64,000 nucleotides of DNA, taken from Streptacidiphilus anmyonensis. Its GTDB lineage: Bacteria; Actinomycetota; Actinomycetes; Streptomycetales; Streptomycetaceae. Of this stretch, positions 1 through 8,493 are shown piece by piece. The position numbers and the translations under genes are program-made. The notes under the pieces are model-generated. The model ran no database searches, was not told the origin of the DNA, and was given only the letters and a program-made list of their open reading frames with translations. Location of the stretch: contig NZ_BBPQ01000025.1 of the NCBI RefSeq assembly GCF_000787855.1, forward strand, positions 1-64,000, written 5' to 3'. Within the stretch, counting starts at the first letter, position 1; each line of letters opens with the position of its first letter.

Positions 1-240
1 CGGGGCGTTGACCTCCGCGGCAGGGATGTTGTCGGGGTCCGGGCCGGCCGGCAGACCGCACTTCGGGCAGTCCCAGACCTCCGGAACCACGGCCTCGATC
101 GCGAAGCTGGGCTGGCTGTGGTGGCCGTTGCCGCACCAGAACGACGTCGTGACGCGCGGGGCGAGGTCTCCGCGCTCCGGCTCCCCCAGCGGCCCCGAGC
201 CGATACGCGCGCCCCTGATGCCGGTCCGTCCCTGTGCCAT
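1..240 (-). CDS. RbpA-like RNA polymerase-binding protein (partial, cut by window edge)
   Basis: Only the first 80 codons are inside the window; the gene runs off the left end. The translation starts MAQGRTGIRG, has a basic N-terminal tail, and then carries a zinc-site pattern of C36, H40, C58 and C61 (WCGNGH and WDCPKCG), which is the layout of the RbpA core domain. RbpA binds RNA polymerase holoenzyme with the principal sigma factor and stabilises open complexes in actinobacteria. The sequence around the N-terminus (GPLGEPERGDLAPR) is closer to the second, shorter Streptomyces paralogue (RbpB type) than to the canonical protein, but this is from memory of the family. The C-terminal sigma-interaction domain cannot be seen. 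Confidence 0.82.
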   Translation of the reverse strand, partial: MAQGRTGIRGARIGSGPLGEPERGDLAPRVTTSFWCGNGHHSQPSFAIEAVVPEVWDCPKCGLPAGPDPDNIPAAEVNAP

Positions 241-535
241 GTTCGTTCTCCTCGGCCTGCCTCGATGTCCACGCCTCGGATGTGCATGGGAAGGGCAAGC
301 CTACGGTCATCACCCGGCGAAGGAACATCCGGCCCCCACCGAAGGCGCGGTCGGCCGACGAGTTCGGCTGCCTGAGGCTCTCGCAGCGCACCGCTGATTC
401 GCCGCAGCGCTTCCGGGTAGACGCGGCCTGCGGGTTCCCGACCTTGCGGCTCGGAACCCCGCCCCGCAGGGCCCAGGACCCCCCGCCTGGGCTCTGCGGC
501 CCTGCCCGAAACACCCCAACACCAGGAGCATCAGC

Positions 536-784
536 ATGTCGGACGACGCGGCCCGGACCAACCCCGAGACCAACCCCGATGCGCAGGTGACCGTCAGCCC
601 GGTGCACGACGACGGTTCGGGCGAGCCGACCCGTCGGGTGGACGTGGACGGAGTGCCGGTGGGCAACGCCTACAGCACAGGCGACGTCGCCGAGTTCATG
701 CGCCGAGCCGGCCTCGGCACCGCCTCGCTCGGCGACCCGGCCGTCGTGGAGTGGCGTCACGGCGGGCCCGACGTCTGGGAGTGA
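536..784 (+). CDS. Small acidic hypothetical protein (82 aa)
   Basis: I do not recognise this protein. The start is supported by an AGGAG ribosome-binding site about 9 bases upstream. The first half is polar and disordered-looking (SDDAARTNPETNPD), the second half is more ordered and ends in a tryptophan-containing tail (VVEWRHGGPDVWE). No membrane segment, signal peptide or metal motif is visible. It is divergently oriented from the RbpA-like gene with about 295 bp between them, so the two may have back-to-back promoters. Codon third positions are strongly GC, as expected for a real gene in this genome. Confidence 0.65.
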   Translation: MSDDAARTNPETNPDAQVTVSPVHDDGSGEPTRRVDVDGVPVGNAYSTGDVAEFMRRAGLGTASLGDPAVVEWRHGGPDVWE

Positions 785-812
785 GCGCCCAGGTAGTGGT
801 CCCGCGCGCCCG

Positions 813-1136
813 TCAGCGTCCGAGGGCGCTGGCCAGCTGGCGCTTGTTCATCTTCGAGCGCCCGTCGATGTTGCGCCTCTTGGCCTCCTCGTAGAGCTGG
901 TCGTACGTCGGGCCCTGGGCGCCGCTGTGGGAGCGCAGGCCGCCTCGACGCGAGGACGACATGTCCTTGAGCGAGGTGGGGCTGGCGGTCTTGGACTCGC
1001 CATGGCGTGCGCGTTCCTTGTTGACGGTCCGGGCCGCGATCTCCTTGGCCCGCTCGGTGCTCTCACCCCTGTCCTCCGCGCTCTGCTTGATGTGCTCGTA
1101 CTGGCGCTCGCGCTTGGGGGACGATCCTGCGGGCAT
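813..1136 (-). CDS. Small basic protein with C-terminal Rho_N-like motif
   Basis: A 107-residue, highly charged protein of the kind often labelled plasmid stabilization protein in Streptomyces. Residues 1-60 are rich in Lys, Arg, Glu and probably helical (KRERQYEHIKQSAEDRG). Residues 75-107 (TYDQLYEEAKRRNIDGRSKM then NKRQLASALG) match the short helix-extended-loop-helix of the Rho N-terminal domain, found in small nucleic-acid-associated proteins. The start at 1136 is set by an AGGAGG sequence 5 bases upstream. A longer in-frame reading exists upstream, but its composition is not protein-like. The role is unknown; RNA or DNA binding is inferred from the motif. Confidence 0.78.
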   Translation of the reverse strand: MPAGSSPKRERQYEHIKQSAEDRGESTERAKEIAARTVNKERARHGESKTASPTSLKDMSSSRRGGLRSHSGAQGPTYDQLYEEAKRRNIDGRSKMNKRQLASALGR

Positions 1137-1396
1137 GACGACCTCCTGACTCCTTGCGGCGGCACCTCCGCCGGCCGGGGTGCGCCTACCCGGATTTCCC
1201 GATGTCATCGCGCCGCCGGTTTCGTCCCGAGACAACAGGTCAGACCCGGCGAAGCTCCGCGCGCGACAAGGGGCCCGCCAAGGCTCACCAGGACCGGACC
1301 CACGGCGCCGGGCACCGGGCCCTGGGTGCGTGTCGCACGCCGGAACCCGGCGCCCGTGGCGCGCCTGGTCGGTTTCGCTCCCGCTCAGTCCGCCGG

Positions 1397-1699
1397 TCAG
1401 TCCACGCGACCGCGCAGGCCCAGCCAGGCCAGCCCCGCGAGGGCGACTGCCGCGCCGAGCCCGATCAACGCCTTGGTCCGCCCGGACACGTCGTGGCCGG
1501 CGGAGAGCGCAGCCCGGTCCGGCATCGCACGGCCGGCTCGGGCGGTGAGCGTGCCGACGGTGCCACGCGCGGTGCCCGTCTGATCGGCGGCCCGACGCGC
1601 CAGCCGGGCGGCGTGTTCGCGGACCGCGGCCGCGCCGTCGGTGACCGTGTGGGCCGCGGTGGCGGTCTTCTCCTTCGCCTGCGTGAATGTGCTGCCCAT
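1397..1699 (-). CDS. Small membrane-anchored hypothetical protein (100 aa)
   Basis: The N-terminal two thirds are Ala- and Arg-rich, soluble and probably helical (TFTQAKEKTATAAHTV). One membrane segment lies near residues 79-96 (ALIGLGAAVALAGLAWLGL), followed by a short RGRVD tail. The layout resembles small Streptomyces stress-associated membrane proteins of the DUF3618 or ElaB type, but no signature settles this. A strong GGGAGGG lies 7 bases before the ATG. It sits between two other small genes on the same strand and is probably transcribed separately. Confidence 0.72.
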   Translation of the reverse strand: MGSTFTQAKEKTATAAHTVTDGAAAVREHAARLARRAADQTGTARGTVGTLTARAGRAMPDRAALSAGHDVSGRTKALIGLGAAVALAGLAWLGLRGRVD

Positions 1700-1823
1700 G
1701 AGGAAGCCCTCCCTGACGGTGACGATGCACTTGCACAGTGCGCCTACCCGGGAACCCGCGAGTTATCGGATCCCGTGCGCGGGCTCGCCGGTGCGTACTC
1801 CGAGGACGTCAGGCAGGCGGCGG

Positions 1824-2057
1824 TCAGGCACGCGTCACTCGGGCGGGCGTGAGCGCGGGCACGAGGGCCGGGACAGCCGGGACGGCCGGGAGCGGGTCCT
1901 CGGCGTCGAGACGCCAGGCGCGGGACGCCGCGGCGGCGGCTGCGGCGTTGCGCTGGGCCTGCCGGTTCCATCCTCGCGGTTCGAGCGCGGCCAGGCCGCG
2001 GACCGCGTGTGCGCCGACCGCCCGTAGCACCTCCCATGCACCGGGCAGCGCGAACAT
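1824..2057 (-). CDS. Small alanine-rich hypothetical protein (77 aa)
   Basis: I do not recognise this short protein. It opens with MFALPGAWEVLRAVGAHAVR and continues into an alanine run before a Pro/Val-rich tail. A GAGAGGA ribosome-binding site lies 7-8 bases before the ATG, which is the main reason to accept it. Low complexity makes chance coding possible. It lies on the same strand as the two small genes downstream of it. Confidence 0.5.
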   Translation of the reverse strand: MFALPGAWEVLRAVGAHAVRGLAALEPRGWNRQAQRNAAAAAAASRAWRLDAEDPLPAVPAVPALVPALTPARVTRA

Positions 2058-2239
2058 GCGGGCATTCCTCTCGAGGTCCCGAAGTGGAGACGAGCGGTCC
2101 CGACGCTACCCGCCCTGAGCCGCCCCGCAGCCCGACCCGCCTCACGCTTGCTCCGAACGAGTCAGGTCAGGGCCCCGGCGGCGGCGTTTGCCGGGTGCGT
2201 GACCGGGCAGGGGTCTGGACCGGGAGAGGGAGGTGGGTC

Positions 2240-2908
2240 ATGCCTGCCGTCACTGTCCGGGAGGTCGTGGTCGCCGTCGGCGCGGGCGCCGAGGCCCTGC
2301 GCGGCGATCTCGCGCTGCCGTCCTCGCCTGCGTCGGTCGTGCTGTTCGCGCACGGCAGCGGAAGCTCCCGGTTCAGCCCGCGCAACCGCGCCGTCGCGGC
2401 GACCCTGCGACAGGCCGGGCTCGGCACCCTGCTGCTGGACCTGCTGACCGTGACCGAGGAGCGCATCGACGACGCCACCGGCCGTCTGCGCTTCGACATC
2501 CCGCTGCTGGCCCGGCGACTCGTCGCGGCGATCGACTGGCTCGGCGCAGAGCCCGACACGGCGGGCGCGCCCGTCGGGCTGTTCGGGGCGAGCACGGGTG
2601 CGGCCGCGGCGCTGCGGGCGGCGGCCGAGCGTCCGGCCCGGGTCCACGCGGTGGTCTCCCGAGGGGGAAGGCCCGATCTCGCGGGCGACGCGCTGCCGCA
2701 GGTGCGGGCGCCGGTGCTGCTGCTCGTCGGGGGCCGCGACGAGCAGGTCCTGGACCTCAACCGGGACGCCGCCCGGCGGATGGTCGCTCCCTGCCGGTTG
2801 GCGGTGGTCCCGGGAGCGACGCACCTCTTCACCGAGCCGGGCACGCTGGAGCAGGTGGCCGCGGCGGCCCGTGACTGGTTCCTCGGCCCCGGCGACCTGC
2901 CGCGGTGA
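2240..2908 (+). CDS. Dienelactone hydrolase-like alpha/beta hydrolase
   Basis: A 222-residue alpha/beta-hydrolase. The oxyanion region FAHGSGSSR follows the first core strands; the nucleophile elbow is GASTG, with the acidic residue in GGRDEQV and the histidine in GATHLF near the C-terminus, giving a Ser-Asp-His triad in the right order. Streptomyces proteins of this type are often fused to a phosphoribosyltransferase domain; this one is the hydrolase part alone, complete at both ends. The ATG at 2240 follows a GGGAGG about 6 bases upstream; longer upstream starts lack protein-like composition. Substrate is unknown. A hairpin begins a few bases after the stop, so it is probably monocistronic. 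Confidence 0.88.
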   Translation: MPAVTVREVVVAVGAGAEALRGDLALPSSPASVVLFAHGSGSSRFSPRNRAVAATLRQAGLGTLLLDLLTVTEERIDDATGRLRFDIPLLARRLVAAIDWLGAEPDTAGAPVGLFGASTGAAAALRAAAERPARVHAVVSRGGRPDLAGDALPQVRAPVLLLVGGRDEQVLDLNRDAARRMVAPCRLAVVPGATHLFTEPGTLEQVAAAARDWFLGPGDLPR

Positions 2909-2911
2909 CCT

Positions 2912-2945
2912 GCCGCCCCCCGGTCGGGGTTCGCCTCGGGGCGGC
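2912..2945 (+). terminator. Hairpin terminator after the hydrolase gene
   Basis: GCCGCCCC (2912-2919) pairs with GGGGCGGC (2938-2945) across an 18-base loop that itself has partial pairing. It starts 3 bases after the stop codon. There is no U-run, which is usual for high-GC actinobacterial terminators. Confidence 0.5.
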
Positions 2946-3115
2946 TGAACCTGAGCCGAACTCGGCGGCCAGTGCGGCCCGTTGACTTCCGTCGATCAGG
3001 CCGAGGATGGTGCCGCCTGGGCCCGCTTTGTCCCGATCGACACAGATCCCGAACGCGCCCGTGCGGATTTCCGGATAATTGCCCCGTCGACGCGGCGATA
3101 CAGAAGGGGCAGATG

Positions 3116-3535
3116 GTGACTGACGACACCTCACGGACGGGCCGAAGCGCCGCCGCGCCCGTGCCGAGCCTGCTGTGCGACGTCCAGGCCCTCGCGGCAG
3201 CAGCCCCTGACGCGGGCGCGGCCTCCGGAGCGGTGTGGCGGCTGGCCGAGTCCGGCCGCCAGTTGGACGCCAACCTCGTCCATCTGCCGGCCGCTCGCCG
3301 GATCGGCACGCACACCGAGCCCGACCTGGACGTGCTGCTCCTGGTCGTCTCCGGAACCGGCACCCTCGCCTCGTCCGAAGGTGCGCAGTCGCTGACGGCC
3401 GGTTCGCTCTGCTGGCTGCCGCACGGCTCCACCCGCGCGCTGACCGCGGGCGACGGCGGGCTCTCCTACCTGACGGTCCACCGACGACGTCCGGGCCTGC
3501 AGATCCGGTCCGGCCCGCCGCGGGGAACAGCCTGA
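3116..3535 (+). CDS. Cupin-domain protein
   Basis: A 139-residue single-domain cupin. The first cupin motif is seen as IGTHTEPDLDVLLLVVSGTG, and the second half as LTAGSLCWLPHGSTRALTAG. The usual metal-binding pattern (GxHxH plus Glu) is incomplete, keeping only one histidine and an Asp/Glu-rich stretch, so metal binding is doubtful. The GTG at 3116 is chosen because it sits 6 bases after AAGGGG, while the overlapping ATG at 3113 is too close. Function is unknown; proteins like this often bind small ligands or protect against stress. It is convergent with the anti-sigma genes that follow. Confidence 0.82.
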   Translation: MTDDTSRTGRSAAAPVPSLLCDVQALAAAAPDAGAASGAVWRLAESGRQLDANLVHLPAARRIGTHTEPDLDVLLLVVSGTGTLASSEGAQSLTAGSLCWLPHGSTRALTAGDGGLSYLTVHRRRPGLQIRSGPPRGTA

Positions 3536-3580
3536 AGCCCACACCCGACGCGTCAGCGGCCGGCTTCGCCGTCGCCGCGC

Positions 3581-4009
3581 TCAGGCGTGGTCGATCTCGA
3601 ACCAGACGACCTTGCCGCCGTTCCGCGCGTCGCTCCCCCAACGGCGGGCAAGCCGTTGGACCACCCGTAGCCCGTGACCGCCCGGGTAGGCGGGCGCGGT
3701 CAGCGGACGCAGCCGGGGGCGGTCCGGGTTGTCGTCGGCCACCTCGACCCGCAGCCGGTCACCCGCCGACGACACGGCGACCTCCTGGGGGCCGCCGGCG
3801 TGCAGGCAGGCGTTGGTGACCAGCTCGGACGTCATCAGCAGCACGTCCTCGACGACGGCGCGCTGCTCCTCCGCCGGGTCGTCGAGCCAGCCGCGCGACG
3901 CGAGGCTGGCGCTGACGAAGTCACGGCACCGGCCGACCACGCCCCTCGCTCCCCCGAGGCGCAGTCGGTCCACCCCGTCCGCACCCGTCGCACCGCCCGT
4001 GCCGTCCAC
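3581..4009 (-). CDS. RsbW-like ATP-binding protein (anti-sigma factor kinase fold)
   Basis: A 142-residue HATPase_c protein of the RsbW/SpoIIAB family. The N-box is visible as SELVTNACLHA and the G1 region as VADDNPDRPR, with a glycine-rich lid at YPGGHGLRVVQRLA. Such proteins bind a sigma factor or phosphorylate a STAS antagonist. The GTG at 4009 is chosen because GGAGG lies 6 bases upstream. It is downstream of the STAS gene on the same strand, so the pair forms a probable partner-switching module. The 65 bp between them contain repeated CTGCTCCG-like octamers. The target sigma factor is not in the window. Confidence 0.9.
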   Translation of the reverse strand: MDGTGGATGADGVDRLRLGGARGVVGRCRDFVSASLASRGWLDDPAEEQRAVVEDVLLMTSELVTNACLHAGGPQEVAVSSAGDRLRVEVADDNPDRPRLRPLTAPAYPGGHGLRVVQRLARRWGSDARNGGKVVWFEIDHA

Positions 4010-4074
4010 CGTGCGCCTCCGCTCCTCTGCTCCGACTGCTCCGCTCCGGCTGCTCCGCTCCGTCCCGACGTCGG

Positions 4075-4470
4075 TCAGTTCCCCGGGGCCGCCCCACCGG
4101 CCGAGCGCGCCTCGGCGACGGTCGCGTAGCGGGGGAACAGCGTCGCCGCGCCGGTGAGGTCGAAGACCCGGGAGACTCCGCGCCCGAGCCCGACCAGCTC
4201 GACGGCCGCGTCGCGCGCCTGGGCGCGGGCGCGGGCCTGCAGCAGCACGTTGAGGCCGGTGGAGTCGCAGAACTGGAGGTCGGAGAAGTCCACCAGGATG
4301 CGCGCCGCGCCGGCGGCCTCGCAGCGGTCGAGAGCCGTGCGCAGCGCGGGGGCCGTGTCGTGGTCGAGCTCTCCGGAGAGCCGGAGCACGGCCTCGGACG
4401 CGCTGACGTCCTCGGCCACGGAGAAGCGCTTCGCGGCGGTGTCGCCGGTTCCGTCCGTGCTGGACGTCAT
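4075..4470 (-). CDS. STAS-domain anti-sigma factor antagonist
   Basis: A 131-residue protein of the SpoIIAA/RsbV/BldG family. The domain spans about residues 16-120, and the phosphoacceptor serine is S70 in the motif CDSTGLNVLL. In the family, the unphosphorylated form binds the anti-sigma kinase and frees the sigma factor; phosphorylation at this serine turns it off. The ATG at 4470 is preferred over a GTG two codons upstream because GGGGAG lies 7 bases before it. The two SpoIIE-type phosphatases at 44.5-49.6 kb could dephosphorylate proteins of this class, but nothing here links them directly. Confidence 0.93.
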   Translation of the reverse strand: MTSSTDGTGDTAAKRFSVAEDVSASEAVLRLSGELDHDTAPALRTALDRCEAAGAARILVDFSDLQFCDSTGLNVLLQARARAQARDAAVELVGLGRGVSRVFDLTGAATLFPRYATVAEARSAGGAAPGN

Positions 4471-4611
4471 ATACACGCTCCCCGGACTCGAGCCGTCCCC
4501 TTCCGGCCATCATCTCCCAGCGGCCGGAAACGGGCAGCTCCTGCGGGGTTTGCCCGCGAGCGGGGAGGTTATCCGGACTCACAGACGCGTCTTTCCGTGG
4601 AGGTGGCCGCC

Positions 4612-6894
4612 ATGAGCGAACCGGAGCCGCGCACCGGCGGTCCCGAGCACAGAAGCGTCGGCGTCCGCAGCGTCACCGAGACGGTGAGGTACGCCCGCGA
4701 GGAGATGGGCCCGGTCCGCGGACTGCGGACGCTGCTCGCGCTCAACCAGGTCGACGGGTTCGACTGCCCGAGCTGCGCCTGGGCCGACCCGCCGCCAGGT
4801 GAGCGCAAGCGCGCGGAGTTCTGCGAGAACGGCGCCAAGGCCGTCGCCTGGGAGGCCACCCGCAGGCGCGTCGACCGTGCCTTCTTCGCCGCCCACTCGG
4901 TCGCCGAGCTGCGCGGGCACGACGGCCACTGGCTGGAGTCCCAGGGGCGTCTGGCCGAGCCGATGCACCTGGCCCCGGGAGCGACGCACTACGCCCCGAT
5001 CCCCTGGGACGAGGCCTTCGCGCTCGCGGCCTCGCGGCTGCGCGCGATGGACGACCCGGACCGGGCCGTCTTCTACACCAGTGGCCGCACCAGCAACGAG
5101 GCCGCCTTCGTCTACCAGCTGCTGGCCCGCCGCCTGGGCACCAACAACCTGCCGGACTGCTCGAACATGTGCCACGAGTCCAGCGGCGCCGCACTCGGCG
5201 AGACCCTCGGCGTCGGCAAGGGCGAGGTCACGCTGGAGGACATCACCGACCACGCCGCGCTGATCATGGTCGTCGGCCAGAATCCGGGCACCCGCCACCC
5301 GCGCATGCTCACCGCGCTGGAACAGGCCAAGCACCGCGGCGCCAAGGTCGTCGCCGTCAATCCGCTGCCCGAGGCCGGTTTCGGGCGCTTCCGCAACCCG
5401 CAGAGTCTGCGCGGCCTGGCCGGTCCGGGCACCCCGCTGACCGACCGCCACCTGCCGATCCGCGTCAACGGCGACCTCGCCCTCTTCGCGGGCCTCAACC
5501 GCGTCCTGCTGGAGGCCGAGGACGCCGCCCCCGGCAGCGTGCTCGACCACGACTTCATCGACCGGTACTGCGAGGGGTTCGAGGAGGCCGCCGCGGGCTG
5601 GCGGGCGCTGGACTGGGCGCGGATCCAGGAGCTGAGCGGTCTGTCCCGGCGCACGATCGAGTACACCGCCGCCGACGTCATGAACGCCGACAGCGTCATC
5701 GTCTGCTGGGCGATGGGCCTGACCCAGCACCGCAACGCCGTGCCGACCATCCGGGAGATCGTCAACTTCCTGCTGCTGCGGGGCAACATCGGCCGTCCGG
5801 GCGCGGGGCCCGCGCCGATCCGCGGGCACAGCAACGTCCAGGGCGACCGGACCGTGGGCATCTGGGAGAAGATGCCGGACGCCTTCCTGGACCGGCTCCG
5901 CGACGAGTTCGGCTTCGAGCCGCCGCGCGCCCACGGTCTCGACACCGTCGACTCCATCCGGGCCATGCGCGACGGCAAGGTCGACGTCTTCTTCGCACTC
6001 GGCGGCAACTTCGCCGCGGCGACCCCGGACACCGCCGTCACCGAGGCGGCGCTCGCCTCGTGCGCGCTGACCGTCCATGTGGCCACCAAGCTCAACCGCT
6101 CCCACCTGTGCCACGGCGCGGAGGCGCTGCTGCTGCCCTGTCTGGGCCGCACCGAGCGGGACGTCAGGGACGGCGTCGACCAGTTCGTCACCGTCGAGGA
6201 CTCGATGGCGACGGTCCAGGCCTCACGCGGCAGGCTGCTGCCGGGCTCGCCCGAGCTGCGCAGCGAGGTCGCGATCGTCACCGGCCTCGGCCAGCAGCTG
6301 TTCGGCGACGCGCTGGGCTGGAGCGAGATGGGCCGGGACTACTCCGTGATCCGCCGTCACATCGAGCACGTCGTGCCGGGCTTCCACGCCTTCGAGGCGC
6401 GGGCGGCGCAGCCGGGCGGCTTCATGCTGCCGCGCGGGCCGCACGACTCGCGCACCTTCCCCACGGCGTCGGGCAGGGCCCGCTTCACGGTCAACCCGGT
6501 CTCGGCGGCGGAGGCGCCGGAGGGTCGTCTGCTGCTGACCACGGTGCGCTCGCACGACCAGTTCAACACGACCGTCTACGGTCTCGACGACCGCTACCGG
6601 GGTGTGCGCGGCGGCCGTCGCGTGGTCTTCGTCAGCGGCGAGGACCTGCGCGAGCTGGGCCTGCACGACGGCCAGCTGGTCGACCTGGTGAGCGAGTACC
6701 CCGACGGCGAGCGCCGGGCTCCGGGGTTCCGCGCCACCCGCTACCCCACGCCGCGCGGGTGCGCCGCTGCGTACTTCCCGGAGGCCAACGTGCTGGTCCC
6801 GCTGGACTCGACGGCGGAGACCAGCAACACGCCGAACACGAAGTCCGTGGTCATCCGCCTCGAACCCGCGACCGGACCCGCCACCGCCGGCTGA
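4612..6894 (+). CDS. FdhF/YdeP-type molybdopterin oxidoreductase
   Basis: A 760-residue catalytic subunit resembling YdeP of E. coli, a member of the DMSO reductase/formate dehydrogenase superfamily implicated in acid resistance. The N-terminal cysteines C52, C55 and C71 (CPSCAW and EFCENG) fit a reduced iron-sulfur site. The candidate molybdenum-binding region is the CSNMCHESS segment, and cofactor-binding patches include QNPGTRHPRML and GHSNVQGDRT. The C-terminal molydopterin dinucleotide-binding domain begins near residue 620. The ATG has a GGAGGT ribosome-binding site. No electron-transfer partner or fdhD chaperone gene is adjacent, which is typical of this orphan subfamily. The true substrate is unknown. 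Confidence 0.92.
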   Translation: MSEPEPRTGGPEHRSVGVRSVTETVRYAREEMGPVRGLRTLLALNQVDGFDCPSCAWADPPPGERKRAEFCENGAKAVAWEATRRRVDRAFFAAHSVAELRGHDGHWLESQGRLAEPMHLAPGATHYAPIPWDEAFALAASRLRAMDDPDRAVFYTSGRTSNEAAFVYQLLARRLGTNNLPDCSNMCHESSGAALGETLGVGKGEVTLEDITDHAALIMVVGQNPGTRHPRMLTALEQAKHRGAKVVAVNPLPEAGFGRFRNPQSLRGLAGPGTPLTDRHLPIRVNGDLALFAGLNRVLLEAEDAAPGSVLDHDFIDRYCEGFEEAAAGWRALDWARIQELSGLSRRTIEYTAADVMNADSVIVCWAMGLTQHRNAVPTIREIVNFLLLRGNIGRPGAGPAPIRGHSNVQGDRTVGIWEKMPDAFLDRLRDEFGFEPPRAHGLDTVDSIRAMRDGKVDVFFALGGNFAAATPDTAVTEAALASCALTVHVATKLNRSHLCHGAEALLLPCLGRTERDVRDGVDQFVTVEDSMATVQASRGRLLPGSPELRSEVAIVTGLGQQLFGDALGWSEMGRDYSVIRRHIEHVVPGFHAFEARAAQPGGFMLPRGPHDSRTFPTASGRARFTVNPVSAAEAPEGRLLLTTVRSHDQFNTTVYGLDDRYRGVRGGRRVVFVSGEDLRELGLHDGQLVDLVSEYPDGERRAPGFRATRYPTPRGCAAAYFPEANVLVPLDSTAETSNTPNTKSVVIRLEPATGPATAG

Positions 6895-6926
6895 CGGCGG
6901 TCGGCCGGGGTTCACGCGCGACCAGT

Positions 6927-7193
6927 TCACGCCCGACCATGGGTGGTGAGCCGGGCGATCACCAGCACGATCACCGCGCCGAGGATCGACCACAGGATGC
7001 CGCTGGCGTGGAAGGTGTGCGACCAGTGGTGCAGCTGGAACTCGTCGCCGAGGAAGCCGCCGAGGAACGATCCCACGACGCCGAGCACGATCGTCCCGAG
7101 CACGCCGATGGGATCCCGGCCCGGAACGACCAGACGCGCGACGGCGCCGGCGACGAGACCGATGACGATGAGGTAGATCACATACGCAGCCAT
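6927..7193 (-). CDS. GlsB/YeaQ/YmgE family stress-response membrane protein
   Basis: An 88-residue protein with three membrane segments (roughly residues 3-22, 31-50 and 65-82) and the glycine-rich pattern of the transglycosylase-associated family, seen as GLVAGAVARLVVPGRDP and VGSFLGGFLGD. Members are induced by stress in many bacteria but have no settled biochemical role. Length is normal for the family. It is convergent with the YdeP-like gene, whose 3' end carries a small inverted repeat (ACCGCC at 6883-6888 with GGCGGT at 6896-6901). Confidence 0.93.
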   Translation of the reverse strand: MAAYVIYLIVIGLVAGAVARLVVPGRDPIGVLGTIVLGVVGSFLGGFLGDEFQLHHWSHTFHASGILWSILGAVIVLVIARLTTHGRA

Positions 7194-7284
7194 ACCGAGC
7201 GCCTGCCCCGTTTCCGCCGTCTCATGTGAACCGGCGTAAGCTGCCGGGGAACGCCGGGAAGCGAAGACGGGCCAGGGGGCGGGG

Positions 7285-8349
7285 TTGGACGGGGGTTTCG
7301 GCGTCGCGGGCGCGACGCTCGCCGGTCGCCTCGGCCGGCTGCGGCGCTACCGGTGGTGGCTCGCACGGCTCGTGGCGGCGCTGCCCGCCGTGGCGCTGCT
7401 GGCCTACGGTATGAGCGCCCCTCCCACGGCGGAGGGGGCGAGCTCCCCCGAATCCGTCTTCTGGCAGGACGACGCGCTCCCGTTCCTGCTGCTCGCCGCC
7501 ACTCTGACGCTGTGGCGGGCTCCGGAGGAGGGCCTGCCGGACGCGCTGCGCCTGCGGGACCTGCACCGGCGCGTGTGTCGACGCGCCGCGGTGGTGCTGC
7601 TGTTCGGGGCCTGCCTCGCGCTCGGCGTCGACCACTGGTACTCCTGGCATCCCGACCCCGCAGCGGCCAGCGCGGCGGCGGGAACCGGTCTGGCCCTCTT
7701 CTGGCTCGCGCTCGTCCCCGTGCTGCTGGAACCGGCGCTGTGGCCGCTGTGGCCAGCACCGATCCGCCGCGCGGTGCGGGCCGCGCGGACCGCCGAGGCC
7801 CTGTACCGGCCCGCACCGCGCCAACGGCTGGGCGGCGGCCAGTCCGTCTCCTATCCGGCGCCCGGCGCGATCACCGACTTCGACGCGGATCCGGGCGCGT
7901 CCGGGCGTCCGCGGCCGTTCCTCCACCAGGCCGCCGGGCCGCGCTCCTCCGGTAGGGCCACCGCCCCGTCCCGCGCCCGGCAGCGCCGGCAGGGGTCCTA
8001 CCTGCACTGGGACGGCACGAAGCTGATCTTCGACGACGGCAAGGGCGGGCCGCGAGCCGTCGCGCTCGCCGACGCGCGGCACGCCGAGGGCGTCGCCGAG
8101 CTGGTCTGGGTCACGCCCCGCGACCTCCTGTTCTTCGTCGACCGGGACGGTTACCGCGTCGGCCGACCCGTCTCCGGTCTCCAGGTCCTGCCCGGATCCG
8201 TCGGCCAGGTCGCCGCGGCAGCCGGACTTGCCTTCAACGCCTACGAGTTGAGCTCCCACGCCGGGACGCGCGGGGAGCAGGCAGGTCTGCTCTTCCCGAG
8301 GCGTCCGCGCCTCGTCCGCGCGTTCCGCCGCCGCCTCGCGCGGCGCTGA
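7285..8349 (+). CDS. Hypothetical membrane protein (up to 354 aa)
   Basis: I do not recognise a family. The N-terminal half has three or four hydrophobic segments (for example VALLAYGM, LPFLLLAATLTLW, AAVVLLFGACLALGV and LFWLALVPVLLEPAL). The middle is a Pro/Arg-rich linker, and the C-terminal part, from about residue 235, is a soluble beta-rich region (YLHWDGTKLIFDDG, LVWVTPRDLLFFVDRDG). This suggests a membrane anchor with a cytoplasmic sensory or binding domain. The start is uncertain: TTG at 7285 is the longest, and an internal GTG near 7369 would still keep most membrane segments. Confidence 0.75.
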   Translation: MDGGFGVAGATLAGRLGRLRRYRWWLARLVAALPAVALLAYGMSAPPTAEGASSPESVFWQDDALPFLLLAATLTLWRAPEEGLPDALRLRDLHRRVCRRAAVVLLFGACLALGVDHWYSWHPDPAAASAAAGTGLALFWLALVPVLLEPALWPLWPAPIRRAVRAARTAEALYRPAPRQRLGGGQSVSYPAPGAITDFDADPGASGRPRPFLHQAAGPRSSGRATAPSRARQRRQGSYLHWDGTKLIFDDGKGGPRAVALADARHAEGVAELVWVTPRDLLFFVDRDGYRVGRPVSGLQVLPGSVGQVAAAAGLAFNAYELSSHAGTRGEQAGLLFPRRPRLVRAFRRRLARR

Positions 8350-8394
8350 CTGCTCGCCCCTCGGGCACCCTGCGAGTCCGCCCGGCCGGGGCCG

Positions 8395-8405
8395 TTAGGC
8401 TCGCC
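8395..8405 (+). promoter_or_regulatory. Possible DmdR/DtxR iron-box half site
   Basis: TTAGGCTCGCC matches the distal half of the actinobacterial iron box (TTAGGCTCACC) with one mismatch. The other half is degraded. It lies about 150 bp upstream of the iron-type ABC transporter operon. Iron repression is an inference and the single half site is weak evidence. Confidence 0.28.
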
Positions 8406-8493
8406 CCGCCGTCGCCGCGCACGCCTCTGTCGCGCCCGCGTCCTGACGTTCGCCGCGCGTTCACATTCGGTTGGCCGGACGCGCCACTTCCGT

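Noticed and set aside
2960-3110. A protein-like minus-strand stretch (GGTILGLIDGS, AALAAEFGSG) before the cupin gene
   Set aside because: It looks coding for about 45 residues but no start or ribosome-binding site could be placed and no family was recognised; too weak to call a gene remnant.
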